Shown: positions 1-6,427 of the stretch, in pieces
How positions within the stretch are numbered: the first letter of the stretch is position 1
How the letters are laid out: every line of letters begins with the position of its first letter
From: Dehalococcoidia bacterium
GTDB taxonomy: Bacteria; Chloroflexota; Dehalococcoidia; Dehalococcoidales; RBG-16-60-22
Length of the DNA: 9,904 bases
Reading direction: 5' to 3'
Assembly: GCA_030605045.1 (NCBI GenBank)
Contig: JAUWBK010000025.1
Span: forward strand, 1-9,904
Made by a program: the position numbers and the translations under genes
The notes under the pieces: model-generated
The model's input: only the letters and a program-made list of their open reading frames with translations
Databases searched by the model: none
Told to the model about the DNA's origin: nothing

Positions 1-46
1 ATGGGCTAATCCAGCTTCAACGATTAACCAACTACCCTTTTTGATT

Positions 47-75
47 ATGATAACACCGCCAATAGGTCAAGTCAA
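47..75 (-). promoter_or_regulatory. sigma70-type promoter firing out of the left edge
   Basis: On the minus strand TTGACT (70-75) and TATCAT (47-52) are separated by exactly 17 nt. A second overlapping pair, TTGACC (65-70) and TAATCA (42-47), also has 17-nt spacing. The promoter lies just past the rhodanese terminator, so it probably starts the next leftward transcript, whose gene is outside the window. No start codon with a ribosome binding site is visible between the promoter and position 1. Confidence 0.4.
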
Positions 76-93
76 TTTAAACGAGGGGGGAAT

Positions 94-120
94 AACAAGA
101 AGAGGGGCTTCGCCCCTCTT
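94..120 (-). terminator. hairpin terminator after the rhodanese lipoprotein gene
   Basis: A perfect 9-bp stem (arms 100-108 and 112-120, arm sequence AAGAGGGGC on the plus strand) closes a 3-nt loop. It begins 32 nt past the rhodanese stop codon. On the minus strand the stem is followed by CTTGTTATT, a moderately T-rich run. The stem is strong and the T tract imperfect, so a rho-independent terminator is likely but not certain. Confidence 0.6.
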
Positions 121-152
121 TAAAATCTCTGCCACAACAAAAGCTCAGTTTC

Positions 153-596
153 CTATTTTACTGTCGGCCACCCCACCGCTTCCCACCGAACCATCCCTCC
201 CAGCATGTTGTAAACCTCGGCGAAACCGAGTTCTGCCATCATATCTAAAGCCTTGCCACTGCGGTTAGCGCTTCGGCAATAGATAAGATAAGCCTTGTCT
301 TTATCAAGCTTATCGAGTTCATCGGCAAAAGTTTCGGAATAGTAATCCAGATTAATTGCCTTTTCGATGTATCCGCTGGCATATTCCTCCGGAGTTCGGA
401 CATCAATGATGACAAAATTCGGATTACCTAAGTTATCTGCGATCAAAGCGTACGCTTCTTCAAGAGTGACGTCTTCAATTATCTGTGTGTCTAGATTGGT
501 ATCTTCCTGGCCGAAGCAGCCGTTGAGTAATGCCAATGGCACTATCAGAAAACCCAATAGTACCCGCATCATCAGCCATGGTGCGTTCACTTTCAT
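153..596 (-). CDS. rhodanese-like domain lipoprotein
   Basis: The 147-residue product has an N-terminal signal peptide with a lipobox (LNGC, Cys27), so it should be processed by signal peptidase II and anchored outside the cytoplasmic membrane. A single rhodanese domain covers about residues 40-147. It contains the DVRTPEEY motif (65-72) and an active-site loop with the catalytic cysteine Cys107 in CRSANRSG. Proteins of this type carry persulfide sulfur or move sulfur or redox equivalents outside the membrane; the substrate cannot be inferred. The ATG at 594-596 has no clear Shine-Dalgarno sequence. Internal ATGs at codons 9 and 10 would still leave a usable signal peptide, so the start is uncertain. 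It follows the RRM gene after about 120 nt with no convincing terminator between them, so it may be a distal member of that operon or have its own weak promoter. Confidence 0.88.
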   Translation of the reverse strand: MKVNAPWLMMRVLLGFLIVPLALLNGCFGQEDTNLDTQIIEDVTLEEAYALIADNLGNPNFVIIDVRTPEEYASGYIEKAINLDYYSETFADELDKLDKDKAYLIYCRSANRSGKALDMMAELGFAEVYNMLGGMVRWEAVGWPTVK

Positions 597-716
597 CGTA
601 ATTTAGTTTTCACAAGCAATTTGGGGAAGTGTTTGATTTCCCTTTTCTCCATTGCTATATGAAATAGCTGTCATATTGCTATGCTACCACTAAATTTGGC
701 TTATCTCTCAATTATT

Positions 717-977
717 CTAGTATCTTCGATAATCCCTTCTTTCTCTGGGCGGGCGAGCTTCGTCAACTTTCAAGGTACGGCCTTCTAAATCGGAACCATC
801 CAATGCTTCTTTTGCTTTTTCCGCTTCCGATGGGCTAGACATTTCAACGAATCCAAAACCTCTACCCTCAATTATATTGACTTCCTTAACCTCACCATGA
901 TTGGAAAACAATTCTTCCAGCTGCTCTTTAGTTACCGAATAACTAAGATTTCCTACATAAAGCTTGCTACCTTGCAT
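717..977 (-). CDS. small RRM-type RNA-binding protein
   Basis: This 86-residue protein is one RNA recognition motif with a short basic tail. RNP2 is LYVGNL (residues 6-11) and RNP1 is RGFGFVEM (39-46). The RNP1 aromatics Phe41 and Phe43 that stack on RNA bases are present; the last RNP1 position is Met instead of the usual aromatic. The C-terminus (RERRDYRRY) is rich in Arg and Tyr, as in cyanobacterial and other bacterial single-RRM proteins, which are often cold- or stress-related. It should bind single-stranded RNA in the cytoplasm; its targets are unknown. The start is well supported: AAAGGAGG sits 5 nt before the ATG. It is the fourth gene of the ribF-tyrS-aminotransferase run, 20 nt after the aminotransferase stop, so it is probably co-transcribed. 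Its very strong ribosome binding site suggests higher translation than its neighbours. Confidence 0.93.
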   Translation of the reverse strand: MQGSKLYVGNLSYSVTKEQLEELFSNHGEVKEVNIIEGRGFGFVEMSSPSEAEKAKEALDGSDLEGRTLKVDEARPPRERRDYRRY

Positions 978-997
978 TCTAACCTCCTTTTTTTCCT

Positions 998-2098
998 TTA
1001 TTTCTCCCTGCCCAATAGCATGCCCGCTTTGGGTAGTGCTACCCTTAGGGCTGACATTATGGTCTCAATATCATCCTCGGTTACCCAGCCCAGGTGACCA
1101 ATGCGGAATATCTTACCGGCCAAACTTTGCTGCCCTCCCGCCAGTACTATCTGGTGCTCCTCTCTCATAATTGTAAGCAGTTTTTTGGTATCAAGTCCAT
1201 CCTTAGTCGCGACCGCGGTAACCGTATTGGAGGCGCAATTTTCAGCGGCAAAAAGAGATAGCCCCAGTGATTTTACCCCGTCTCGGGCAGCCTTACCAAC
1301 TCGGGCATGGCGGGCGATGATATTGGGTAAACCTTCCTTCAGCATCATTTCCAGCGCTACCGAGAGCGCAAATACAATCGAAACCGCTGGTGTCCAGGGC
1401 GTTTGTCCTATTTCGAGATAATTCTTGGCTTTGGTGAAATCCCAGTTATAACGGGGCATCTTAGCCTTGGCATGGGCTTGCCACGCCTCCGGACTGACGC
1501 TGACCATCGCCATACCGGGAGGTACCATCCACCCTTTTTGAGAGGCAGTTACAGTAACATCACAGTGCCATTCATCCACGGGCAGGTCAATCGAACCCAG
1601 GCTGCTAATGGCATCAACCAGCAGTAATTTATCAAATTCCTTGACCACGGAGCTAATGGAGGCCAGGTCATTGGTAACGCCGGTAGAAGTCTCGTTATGC
1701 GTGATCAGCACGGCTTTAATTTTGGGCTCAGACTGGAGCGCCCGGCGTATATCATCGGTATCAGCCACCCTGCCCCATTCATAGTGAAGTGGGATTACCT
1801 CAGCGCCAAATTGCTCGGCAATGGTGGTGAACCGTTCACCGAAGAACCCAATAGACACGGACAACACCTTATCTCCCGGAGATAGCATATTAACGATAAC
1901 CGCCTCTAAGCCGCCTGTGCCGGAACAAGTAAGCAAAAAAACATCACCTTTAGTCTGGAATAACCGCTTTAGTTTAGCGGTTACATCCTGTATTATCTGC
2001 CCAAATTCCGGCCCACGATGGTTTATCATCTGCCAAGCCATCGCCTGCAAAACCTCAGCCGGGCAGGGGGTAGGTCCGGGAATACGTAAACCTTCCAT
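998..2098 (-). CDS. class V PLP aminotransferase (alanine/serine-glyoxylate family)
   Basis: This 366-residue fold-type I PLP enzyme belongs to the alanine-glyoxylate / serine-pyruvate aminotransferase group. Visible landmarks are the N-terminal IPGPTPCP loop, HRGPEF (27-32), the cofactor loop CSGTGGLEA (58-66), THNETSTG (133-140), the cofactor-binding Asp162 in VDAISSLGS, and the Schiff-base lysine Lys188 in ASQKGWMVPPG. Members transfer amino groups between alanine or serine and glyoxylate or pyruvate. In some Chloroflexota and archaea the relative is part of serine synthesis, but no serA neighbour is visible here, so the substrate is unresolved. The start ATG is preceded by AAAGGA (2106-2111) at about 7 nt. 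It lies 18 nt downstream of tyrS and 20 nt upstream of the RRM gene, which supports one operon. Length is normal for the family. Confidence 0.92.
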   Translation of the reverse strand: MEGLRIPGPTPCPAEVLQAMAWQMINHRGPEFGQIIQDVTAKLKRLFQTKGDVFLLTCSGTGGLEAVIVNMLSPGDKVLSVSIGFFGERFTTIAEQFGAEVIPLHYEWGRVADTDDIRRALQSEPKIKAVLITHNETSTGVTNDLASISSVVKEFDKLLLVDAISSLGSIDLPVDEWHCDVTVTASQKGWMVPPGMAMVSVSPEAWQAHAKAKMPRYNWDFTKAKNYLEIGQTPWTPAVSIVFALSVALEMMLKEGLPNIIARHARVGKAARDGVKSLGLSLFAAENCASNTVTAVATKDGLDTKKLLTIMREEHQIVLAGGQQSLAGKIFRIGHLGWVTEDDIETIMSALRVALPKAGMLLGREK

Positions 2099-2116
2099 AC
2101 TGTTTTCCTTTCTAGG

Positions 2117-3361
2117 CTATTTATCAGTATTAATCACTTTAGCAAAGCGGCGTTTGCCCACTTTGATAATGCTGCCGCTCTGGACTTCCGCTAAATGACT
2201 AGTTACTGTCTCACCAGCTATAGTAGTACCTGCTTGAGCAATGAATCGGTTTGCTTCGCTACGGCTTTTAGCTAGTCCTATTTTCACCAGTAGTCGACTG
2301 ATATCTATATTCACAGGTTGCGTTAAGTCAGGTGCGAATTCACTAAAAGACAGGTGATATTCCTCTATTTCTTCTGGTACTTCTCTTTTCTGAAAAACTT
2401 TAGTAAAATTTTCTTCAGCCTCAGTTGCTTCCTTCTGGCTATAAAGTGGGCTGACAATTTCTCTAGCCAGGTGCTTCTTGAGTATCATAGGGTTAATGCT
2501 TTCATCTTTTAGCCCTTGCTTAAATTCCCCCAGCTCCTCATCAGGAACATCAGTCACCAATTCAAAGTACTGCAGGATAAGACTATCGGGAATAGACATT
2601 ACTTTACCATATATCTCATTGGGCGGCTCAGCAACCCCAATATAGTTGCCCAGGCTTTTACTCATCTTCTGGCTGCCATCAGTGCCCACCAGTAAAGGCG
2701 TCATAAAGCACTGCTGGGGACGCTGCCCCATCATATTTTGATATTCTCTGCCTAATAGAAGATTAAACTTCTGGTCAGTGCCGCCGAACTCAACATCCGC
2801 CTCTATCGCCACTGAGTCATAGGCCTGAAGCAGAGGGTAGAGAAATTCGGTTAGGGCAATCGGTCGTCCATCATTATAGCGGGCACTGAAATCATCCCGA
2901 GCCAGTAACTGAGCAACAGTAAACTTGCTGGTAAGCTGAATAACCTCGGTGAGGGTAAATTTATCAAACCACTCGCTTTGCCATCTCACTTCCGTCTTGT
3001 CCTTATCAACCACCTTAAAGAACTGCTGCATATAGGTCTCAGCGTTAGCCATAACCTGCTCCACTGATAGCATCGGGCGGGTAACCGAGACCCCGCTTGG
3101 GTCACCGATTTGCGCAGTCCAGTCCGCCACAATGAGAACAACCTGATGACCTAGCTCCTGAAACTGGCGTAATTTTCTGAGGGATACCATGTGACCCAGG
3201 TGGATGTCAGAGAAACTGGGGTCAAATCCCTCCTTTAACCGTAGTTTTTTACCGGAGCGGAGTAGCTCAATCATCTCTTCCTCAACGATGATTTCAGCTA
3301 CTCCCCGCCTGAGCAAGCGGTTAATATCTTGATTGGTTATCGATTTTTCATCGTTTTTCAT
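2117..3361 (-). CDS. tyrS: tyrosyl-tRNA synthetase
   Basis: This 414-residue class I aminoacyl-tRNA synthetase charges tRNA-Tyr in the cytoplasm. The HIGH signature is HLGH (54-57, in SDIHLGHMVS) and the KMSKS loop is intact (232-236). The tyrosine pocket segment is visible as LQAYDSVAIEADVEFGGTDQ (178-197). A C-terminal S4 RNA-binding domain spans about residues 351-409 (ISRLLVKIGLAKSRSEANR onward). The HLGH form and overall length fit the TyrZ-like subtype better than the E. coli-type enzyme. The ATG starts only 2 nt after the ribF stop and has just a weak, distant GAGG upstream, so translation is probably coupled to ribF. No T-box leader precedes it, because it is internal to the operon. 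Confidence 0.97.
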   Translation of the reverse strand: MKNDEKSITNQDINRLLRRGVAEIIVEEEMIELLRSGKKLRLKEGFDPSFSDIHLGHMVSLRKLRQFQELGHQVVLIVADWTAQIGDPSGVSVTRPMLSVEQVMANAETYMQQFFKVVDKDKTEVRWQSEWFDKFTLTEVIQLTSKFTVAQLLARDDFSARYNDGRPIALTEFLYPLLQAYDSVAIEADVEFGGTDQKFNLLLGREYQNMMGQRPQQCFMTPLLVGTDGSQKMSKSLGNYIGVAEPPNEIYGKVMSIPDSLILQYFELVTDVPDEELGEFKQGLKDESINPMILKKHLAREIVSPLYSQKEATEAEENFTKVFQKREVPEEIEEYHLSFSEFAPDLTQPVNIDISRLLVKIGLAKSRSEANRFIAQAGTTIAGETVTSHLAEVQSGSIIKVGKRRFAKVINTDK

Positions 3362-3363
3362 AA

Positions 3364-4296
3364 CTAGTTGCCACCCTCGGAGTTCAATATTGCTTTGCCG
3401 TGTTTTACATCCTCGGCCATCTGTTCCTTCAGTTCCGCCACAGTGTCAAATTTCTTCTCATCACGAAGTCGCTCCATAATATCGAGCTTCAGTTCACGCC
3501 CATACAGGTCACCATGATAATCAGCGACATATACCTCTACGGCACGCTTACGGTCGCCAAAGGTGGGGTTTTGGCCAATATTAGTCATTGACTGGTAAGC
3601 CTGGCCATCAATGTACGCCCAGCAGGCGTATACGCCATCGGCCGGGAGAGCCTGTTCCGGAGTGATATTTAGATTGGCAGTAGGGAAACCTAGCGCGACA
3701 CCCCGGCCCGCCCCGCTGACGACACGACCGTGAAGGTTAAAGGAACGGCCCGTCAGACTACGCACCTTTTTCATATCACCGTTAGCTAAAGCTTTCCTGA
3801 TGGCGGTGCTACTGACTACTTCCCCATCTATAATTACCGCGGGCACGACAGTGACACTGAAGTTCATCTCTTGTCCCAAGGCATGGAGGGTATCAGCATT
3901 GCCTTCCCGGTTTCGACCCAAGGCAAAGTCAAGCCCAATTACCAATCCGCGCATGCGGAGGTATTTCTTCAGTAGGCTAAGGAATTGACGGGCAGTGAGC
4001 CGGGCTAATTCAACGGTGAAGGATAGCGGAATGATAACTTCCACACCCTCGTTTCTAAGAAGGTCACTTCTCTCGACGAGGTCAGTCAGGAATGGTAGTT
4101 TAGTTTGGGGTTGCAGCACCTCCTGGGGATGCTGACGGAAGGTTACCACGCCACTCAGCAAATCCTGCTGCTTGGCTTGCGCTACTAGCTGTGAAATCAG
4201 GCATTTATGGCCGAGGTGAACCCCATCAAAAACGCCAATAGTAAGTAGCATATCTTTATCCGGTGCTAACCGGGCTAGCTCTTCTTCCATCGACAT
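3364..4296 (-). CDS. ribF: bifunctional riboflavin kinase / FAD synthetase
   Basis: The 310-residue protein makes FMN from riboflavin and then FAD from FMN. The N-terminal nucleotidyltransferase domain (about 16-170) has the ATP-binding motif TIGVFDGVHLGH (19-30), GLDFALGRNREGN (121-133) and SSTAIRKAL (162-170). The C-terminal riboflavin kinase domain (about 183-305) has GRGVALGFPTAN (197-208), NIGQNPTF (239-246) and the conserved glutamate of AVEVY (Glu254). Length is typical. The start ATG is supported by AGGAG (4302-4306) about 5 nt upstream; a second ATG two codons later is a less likely start. It is the first gene of the operon, with a promoter at 4412-4440 and a leader of about 110 nt. 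That leader is AT-rich and shows no FMN riboswitch, only a weak 8-bp A/T stem (4355-4375). Confidence 0.97.
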   Translation of the reverse strand: MSMEEELARLAPDKDMLLTIGVFDGVHLGHKCLISQLVAQAKQQDLLSGVVTFRQHPQEVLQPQTKLPFLTDLVERSDLLRNEGVEVIIPLSFTVELARLTARQFLSLLKKYLRMRGLVIGLDFALGRNREGNADTLHALGQEMNFSVTVVPAVIIDGEVVSSTAIRKALANGDMKKVRSLTGRSFNLHGRVVSGAGRGVALGFPTANLNITPEQALPADGVYACWAYIDGQAYQSMTNIGQNPTFGDRKRAVEVYVADYHGDLYGRELKLDIMERLRDEKKFDTVAELKEQMAEDVKHGKAILNSEGGN

Positions 4297-4411
4297 GACT
4301 TCTCCTGAGCCAGGATTGCTAATCGACTGTAATTAAAATAGCACTAAGGATAAAATTAAAAAAGGGATTTTTAATCAAACTCCGTAATTATTAATAGCTG
4401 AGGTTTTTTAA

Positions 4412-4440
4412 ATACTAACATAAGCCTAATTAAGCGTCAA
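4412..4440 (-). promoter_or_regulatory. promoter of the ribF-tyrS-aminotransferase-RRM operon
   Basis: The minus strand shows TTGACG (4435-4440), a 17-nt spacer and TAGTAT (4412-4417). Predicted initiation is near 4405, about 110 nt before ribF. It is back to back with the plus-strand promoter at 4471-4499, the two -35 boxes lying about 30 nt apart. Confidence 0.6.
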
Positions 4441-4470
4441 CTTAATCGAATGGGTATTCTTCGGTTGTGG

Positions 4471-4499
4471 TTGACATAGCATATACCCTGTTTTATACT
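4471..4499 (+). promoter_or_regulatory. consensus-like promoter of the small membrane protein gene
   Basis: TTGACA (4471-4476) is a perfect -35 box. A 17-nt spacer follows, then TATACT (4494-4499), which matches the -10 consensus at five of six positions. Predicted initiation is near 4506, about 24 nt before the ATG at 4530. Confidence 0.7.
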
Positions 4500-4529
4500 T
4501 CGTTTACACTTCAAATAGGTAGCGGGGGT

Positions 4530-4787
4530 ATGGTTAACAATTCTAAAGAGACGTGGAATGCCATCCTCAAAGTAATACTTTATATCTTCTTTATATCCGC
4601 TTTCATAACGATTATTGTATTTATAACCGGGCAAGGTTGGTTTAATGTCCTTATTGATAAACTTAATTGGTCTTACGAGACACTTGAGATTGTAAGAAAC
4701 ATTTTGGTGAAAGTCTTTATAGTTTCCGCTATTACTTCTTTCATTAGTTCCATTATTTCGGTAGCTATTTTGCTCTTTCGAACTTAG
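4530..4787 (+). CDS. small protein with two predicted membrane helices, unknown function
   Basis: I do not recognise this protein. The frame is open from an ATG at 4467, but that codon lies upstream of the promoter at 4471-4499, so the first usable start is the ATG at 4530, giving 85 residues. A purine-rich GGGGG sits only 1 nt before this ATG and a TAGGT lies further upstream, so initiation may be inefficient. The product is a short polar N-terminus, a helix at about 12-33 (ending IIVFITG), a loop with Trp37 and Trp47, and a second helix at about 57-83 ending in FRT. No enzymatic motif is visible. Base composition is about one third G+C, well below the neighbouring genes. It reads divergently from ribF and is followed by the hydrolase gene on the same strand, which has its own promoter. 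A holin-like, toxin-like or regulatory membrane peptide is possible but unsupported. Confidence 0.55.
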   Translation: MVNNSKETWNAILKVILYIFFISAFITIIVFITGQGWFNVLIDKLNWSYETLEIVRNILVKVFIVSAITSFISSIISVAILLFRT

Positions 4788-4912
4788 TTTATGAAAACCG
4801 CGAAATCGCATTAATAGGCAAAGTATAGTACAAAGATTAACTAAGAATACCGCCAGGAATAAATTTAAAAAATTATCAACCATAACCGAGCAGAACCACC
4901 GAATGAAATTGC

Positions 4913-4941
4913 TTGAGAACAAGCCAGCTTAATGGTAAAAT
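4913..4941 (+). promoter_or_regulatory. promoter of the MBL-fold hydrolase gene
   Basis: TTGAGA (4913-4918), a 17-nt spacer and TAAAAT (4936-4941) predict initiation at about 4947-4949, giving a leader of about 55 nt before the GTG at 5003. The leader starts with a potential 6-bp hairpin: GTCTGC (4947-4952) and GCAGAC (4963-4968) with a 10-nt loop. Confidence 0.5.
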
Positions 4942-5002
4942 GCAAAGTCTGCCTCAGTTAAAGCAGACATCCCTGATTACCGCCTTTAGAACAGGAAGCA
5001 TT

Positions 5003-5623
5003 GTGATTCTCAAAAAATTATTAGTCGGACCACTGGCATCTAATTGTTATATTGTTGGCTCGGAAGCAACGAAAGAAGGAATGATAATTGACCCCGCTGA
5101 TGAGGCTGATGAGATTTTGCAGAGCGTTAAGGAGTCGGGACTTAAGATAAGCCTTATCGTGCTCACCCACGGACATCCGGACCACGTTGGTGCCTTAAAG
5201 GAAATCAAAGAAGCCACCGGGGTTGAGGTAGTCATTCACGCTGATGATGCCGAATCTCTGCAGCAGCAGTTCTTAGGCTTTCTTTTCGGGCTTTCTTATC
5301 CAGCTCCTCCTCCCGCTGACCGATTACTCAAGGGTGGAGACAGTATCGATATTGGTGACCTGCATTTTTTGGTTCTGCACACACCGGGACATACCCCGGG
5401 TGGCATCTGTCTCCTAGGACACGGCGTTCTGTTCAGCGGCGATACCCTTTTTAACTATGGTATCGGCCGGTATGACTTACCTGGTGGTAATTATAGCCAG
5501 CTAATGGATAGTCTCCAGACCAAGCTTATGGAGCTACCTGATGACACCGTTGTTTATCCCGGTCACGGTCCTGAGACCACCATTGGCACTGAGCGCCGGG
5601 GGAACCCTTTCTTGCAGGGTTAA
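5003..5623 (+). CDS. MBL-fold metallo-hydrolase (GloB-like)
   Basis: With the GTG start at 5003 the product has 206 residues, typical of small GloB-like metallo-beta-lactamase-fold hydrolases. The zinc site is complete: THGHPDH (His56, His58, Asp60, His61), His130 in HTPGHTPGG, Asp147 in SGDTLF and His188 in PGHGPET. The family includes hydroxyacylglutathione hydrolases and other thioester hydrolases. This short form lacks the C-terminal glutathione-binding helices of true glyoxalase II, so its substrate is open. The start is chosen because AGGA (4993-4996) lies 6 nt before the GTG and residues ILKKLLVGPLASNCYIVG form the usual first strands of the fold. The frame extends back to a TTG at 4913, but that codon lies in the predicted -35 box. 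It is a cytoplasmic, probably single-gene transcript, convergent with the downstream lipoprotein gene. Confidence 0.92.
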   Translation: MILKKLLVGPLASNCYIVGSEATKEGMIIDPADEADEILQSVKESGLKISLIVLTHGHPDHVGALKEIKEATGVEVVIHADDAESLQQQFLGFLFGLSYPAPPPADRLLKGGDSIDIGDLHFLVLHTPGHTPGGICLLGHGVLFSGDTLFNYGIGRYDLPGGNYSQLMDSLQTKLMELPDDTVVYPGHGPETTIGTERRGNPFLQG

Positions 5624-5631
5624 AGAAAGAT

Positions 5632-5664
5632 GCAGAGATAACACCCTCTGCCTCGGTTATTTCA
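5632..5664 (+). terminator. possible weak terminator between convergent genes
   Basis: Just after the hydrolase stop, GCAGAG (5632-5637) can pair with CTCTGC (5646-5651). Alternatively GAGATAAC (5635-5642) can pair with GTTATTTC downstream (one G-U pair). The two hairpins exclude each other. There is no clean T tract, so termination is only suggested by position between convergent genes. Confidence 0.3.
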
Positions 5665-5709
5665 AGCCTAATGAAAGCAACGAACCTCTGGGCGTGTGGA
5701 ATATGGTTA

Positions 5710-6288
5710 TTAGTAGTTAACCTTCGCTCCCCGCTCCTCCAGTATTCTGATATTCTCCAGGTCTTCCGAACCTTCCGACAGGTCTAGATTGTTAACTTCC
5801 AGAAATACGCGGTCTCCTTCACCCAGCCCGCTGTTTTCCACCAGCGGGGAGATGTCGCTTATCGCGTTGCGATAAAGTTCGAGCCAGGTCAGGTTGGTGC
5901 AGTACTCGATACCGGAAAGGTCGGTAATGCCTTGATGACGGGCGGATAGCATCGTAAGCCCGGCCAGTTCCGCTGGAGTTATATCCCCTTCAGGTTTGTC
6001 AAGAGCATCCCTTATGGCTTCCTCCAGGTTCTTATCAGGAAACTCTCCTGGTTCTGTTGTTGGCGGCGGTGGCTGAGGAGCTGGTGCCGGTGCAGGAGCA
6101 GGTGTCGGTAGCGGAGGCGGAGTCGGGGTAGGTGCAGGCGCCGGCGCGGGCGTTGGTGCAGGCGCGGGCACTGGAGCGGGCATCGGGGCTGGTGGCGGAG
6201 CAGGAGCTGGTGCTGCGCAGCCTGCCACTATTGCCATTGGTAACAAGACAAGCAGGGTTACGATGGGAATAAAAATCCATTTTTTCAT
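5710..6288 (-). CDS. lipoprotein with Pro/Ala linker and short leucine-rich-repeat domain
   Basis: This 192-residue protein starts with a signal peptide and lipobox (IVAGC, Cys24), so it should be a lipid-anchored surface protein. Residues 25-78 are a low-complexity Pro/Ala linker (APAPTP-type repeats) that probably spaces the rest away from the membrane. The C-terminal part (about 83-192) opens with FPDKNLEEAIRDAL, GDITPAELAGLT and then about two internalin-like leucine-rich repeats (roughly 110-153: ITDLSGIEYCTNL, WLELYRNAISDISPL). It closes with a capping segment ending ERGAKVNY. Longer relatives in this style carry many more repeats, so this is a minimal version; repeats may have been lost internally. 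Its likely role is surface protein-protein contact, partner unknown. The start is firm: AAAGGAGGAT ends 7 nt before the ATG. It is monocistronic, with its own promoter (6428-6455) and a terminator-like hairpin in the leader. Confidence 0.88.
   Translation of the reverse strand: MKKWIFIPIVTLLVLLPMAIVAGCAAPAPAPPPAPMPAPVPAPAPTPAPAPAPTPTPPPLPTPAPAPAPAPQPPPPTTEPGEFPDKNLEEAIRDALDKPEGDITPAELAGLTMLSARHQGITDLSGIEYCTNLTWLELYRNAISDISPLVENSGLGEGDRVFLEVNNLDLSEGSEDLENIRILEERGAKVNY
6055..6216 (-). repeat. low-complexity Pro/Ala-coding tract
   Basis: This stretch codes for the linker at residues 25-78 of the lipoprotein. It is made of irregular six-base units of Gly/Ala/Pro-type codons (GCAGGAGCAGGT-like on the plus strand). 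It is prone to slippage, so its length may differ between strains, and it creates spurious open frames on both strands. Confidence 0.75.
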
Positions 6289-6313
6289 CTGTACTATCCT
6301 CCTTTAATTAAAT

Positions 6314-6360
6314 AAAAAAGGACGCCAGCAACCGCATCTTATTCAACGGTCACCAGCGCC
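6314..6360 (-). terminator. terminator-like hairpin in the lipoprotein leader (attenuator or sRNA end)
   Basis: On the minus strand GGCGCTGGTGACCG (6347-6360) can pair with CGGTTGCTGGCGTC (6321-6334) along all 14 positions, several as G-U pairs, closing a 12-nt loop. C and six consecutive T (6314-6319), then ATTT, follow directly. This is the classic form of a rho-independent terminator. It lies between the predicted start of transcription (about 6421) and the lipoprotein ribosome binding site (6296-6305). It should therefore either end a leader RNA of about 105 nt or act as an attenuator. I did not recognise a known riboswitch class in the upstream 60 nt. Confidence 0.6.
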
Positions 6361-6427
6361 TCTTTTCATCGCCACTCTTCCTAATCCAATATGCTCTTTT
6401 TAAGGCTATTTCACATCAGGTAAGCTA

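Noticed and set aside
1..44. tRNA-like string (GGGTAGTTGGTTAATC) on the minus strand near the left edge
   Set aside because: It looks like a D-arm at first sight, but only about 37 nt are present, no cloverleaf can be tested, and promoter boxes sit immediately upstream. It cannot be supported.
41..268. Plus-strand frame across the left intergenic region
   Set aside because: It begins with TTG, translates the terminator hairpin, and then runs antisense to the rhodanese gene; the sequence has no domain character.
654..668. Hairpin GCTAT-ATGAA-ATAGC between the RRM and rhodanese genes as a terminator
   Set aside because: The stem is only 5 bp and mostly A/T, with no T tract after it on the minus strand.
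4297..4411. FMN riboswitch in the ribF leader
   Set aside because: The leader is about 110 nt, AT-rich, and lacks the conserved GC-rich RFN elements; only a weak A/T stem at 4355-4375 is present.
4437..4922. 161-codon minus-strand frame opposite the small membrane gene
   Set aside because: It starts with TTG without a ribosome binding site, and its long Asn/Lys/Tyr-rich part is the antisense of hydrophobic codons. It also runs against the consensus promoter at 4471-4499. I read it as a shadow of the plus-strand gene.
6035..6280. Ser/Thr/Cys-rich minus-strand frame overlapping the lipoprotein
   Set aside because: It is the frame-shifted reading of the Pro/Ala repeat tract and has no signal or domain of its own.
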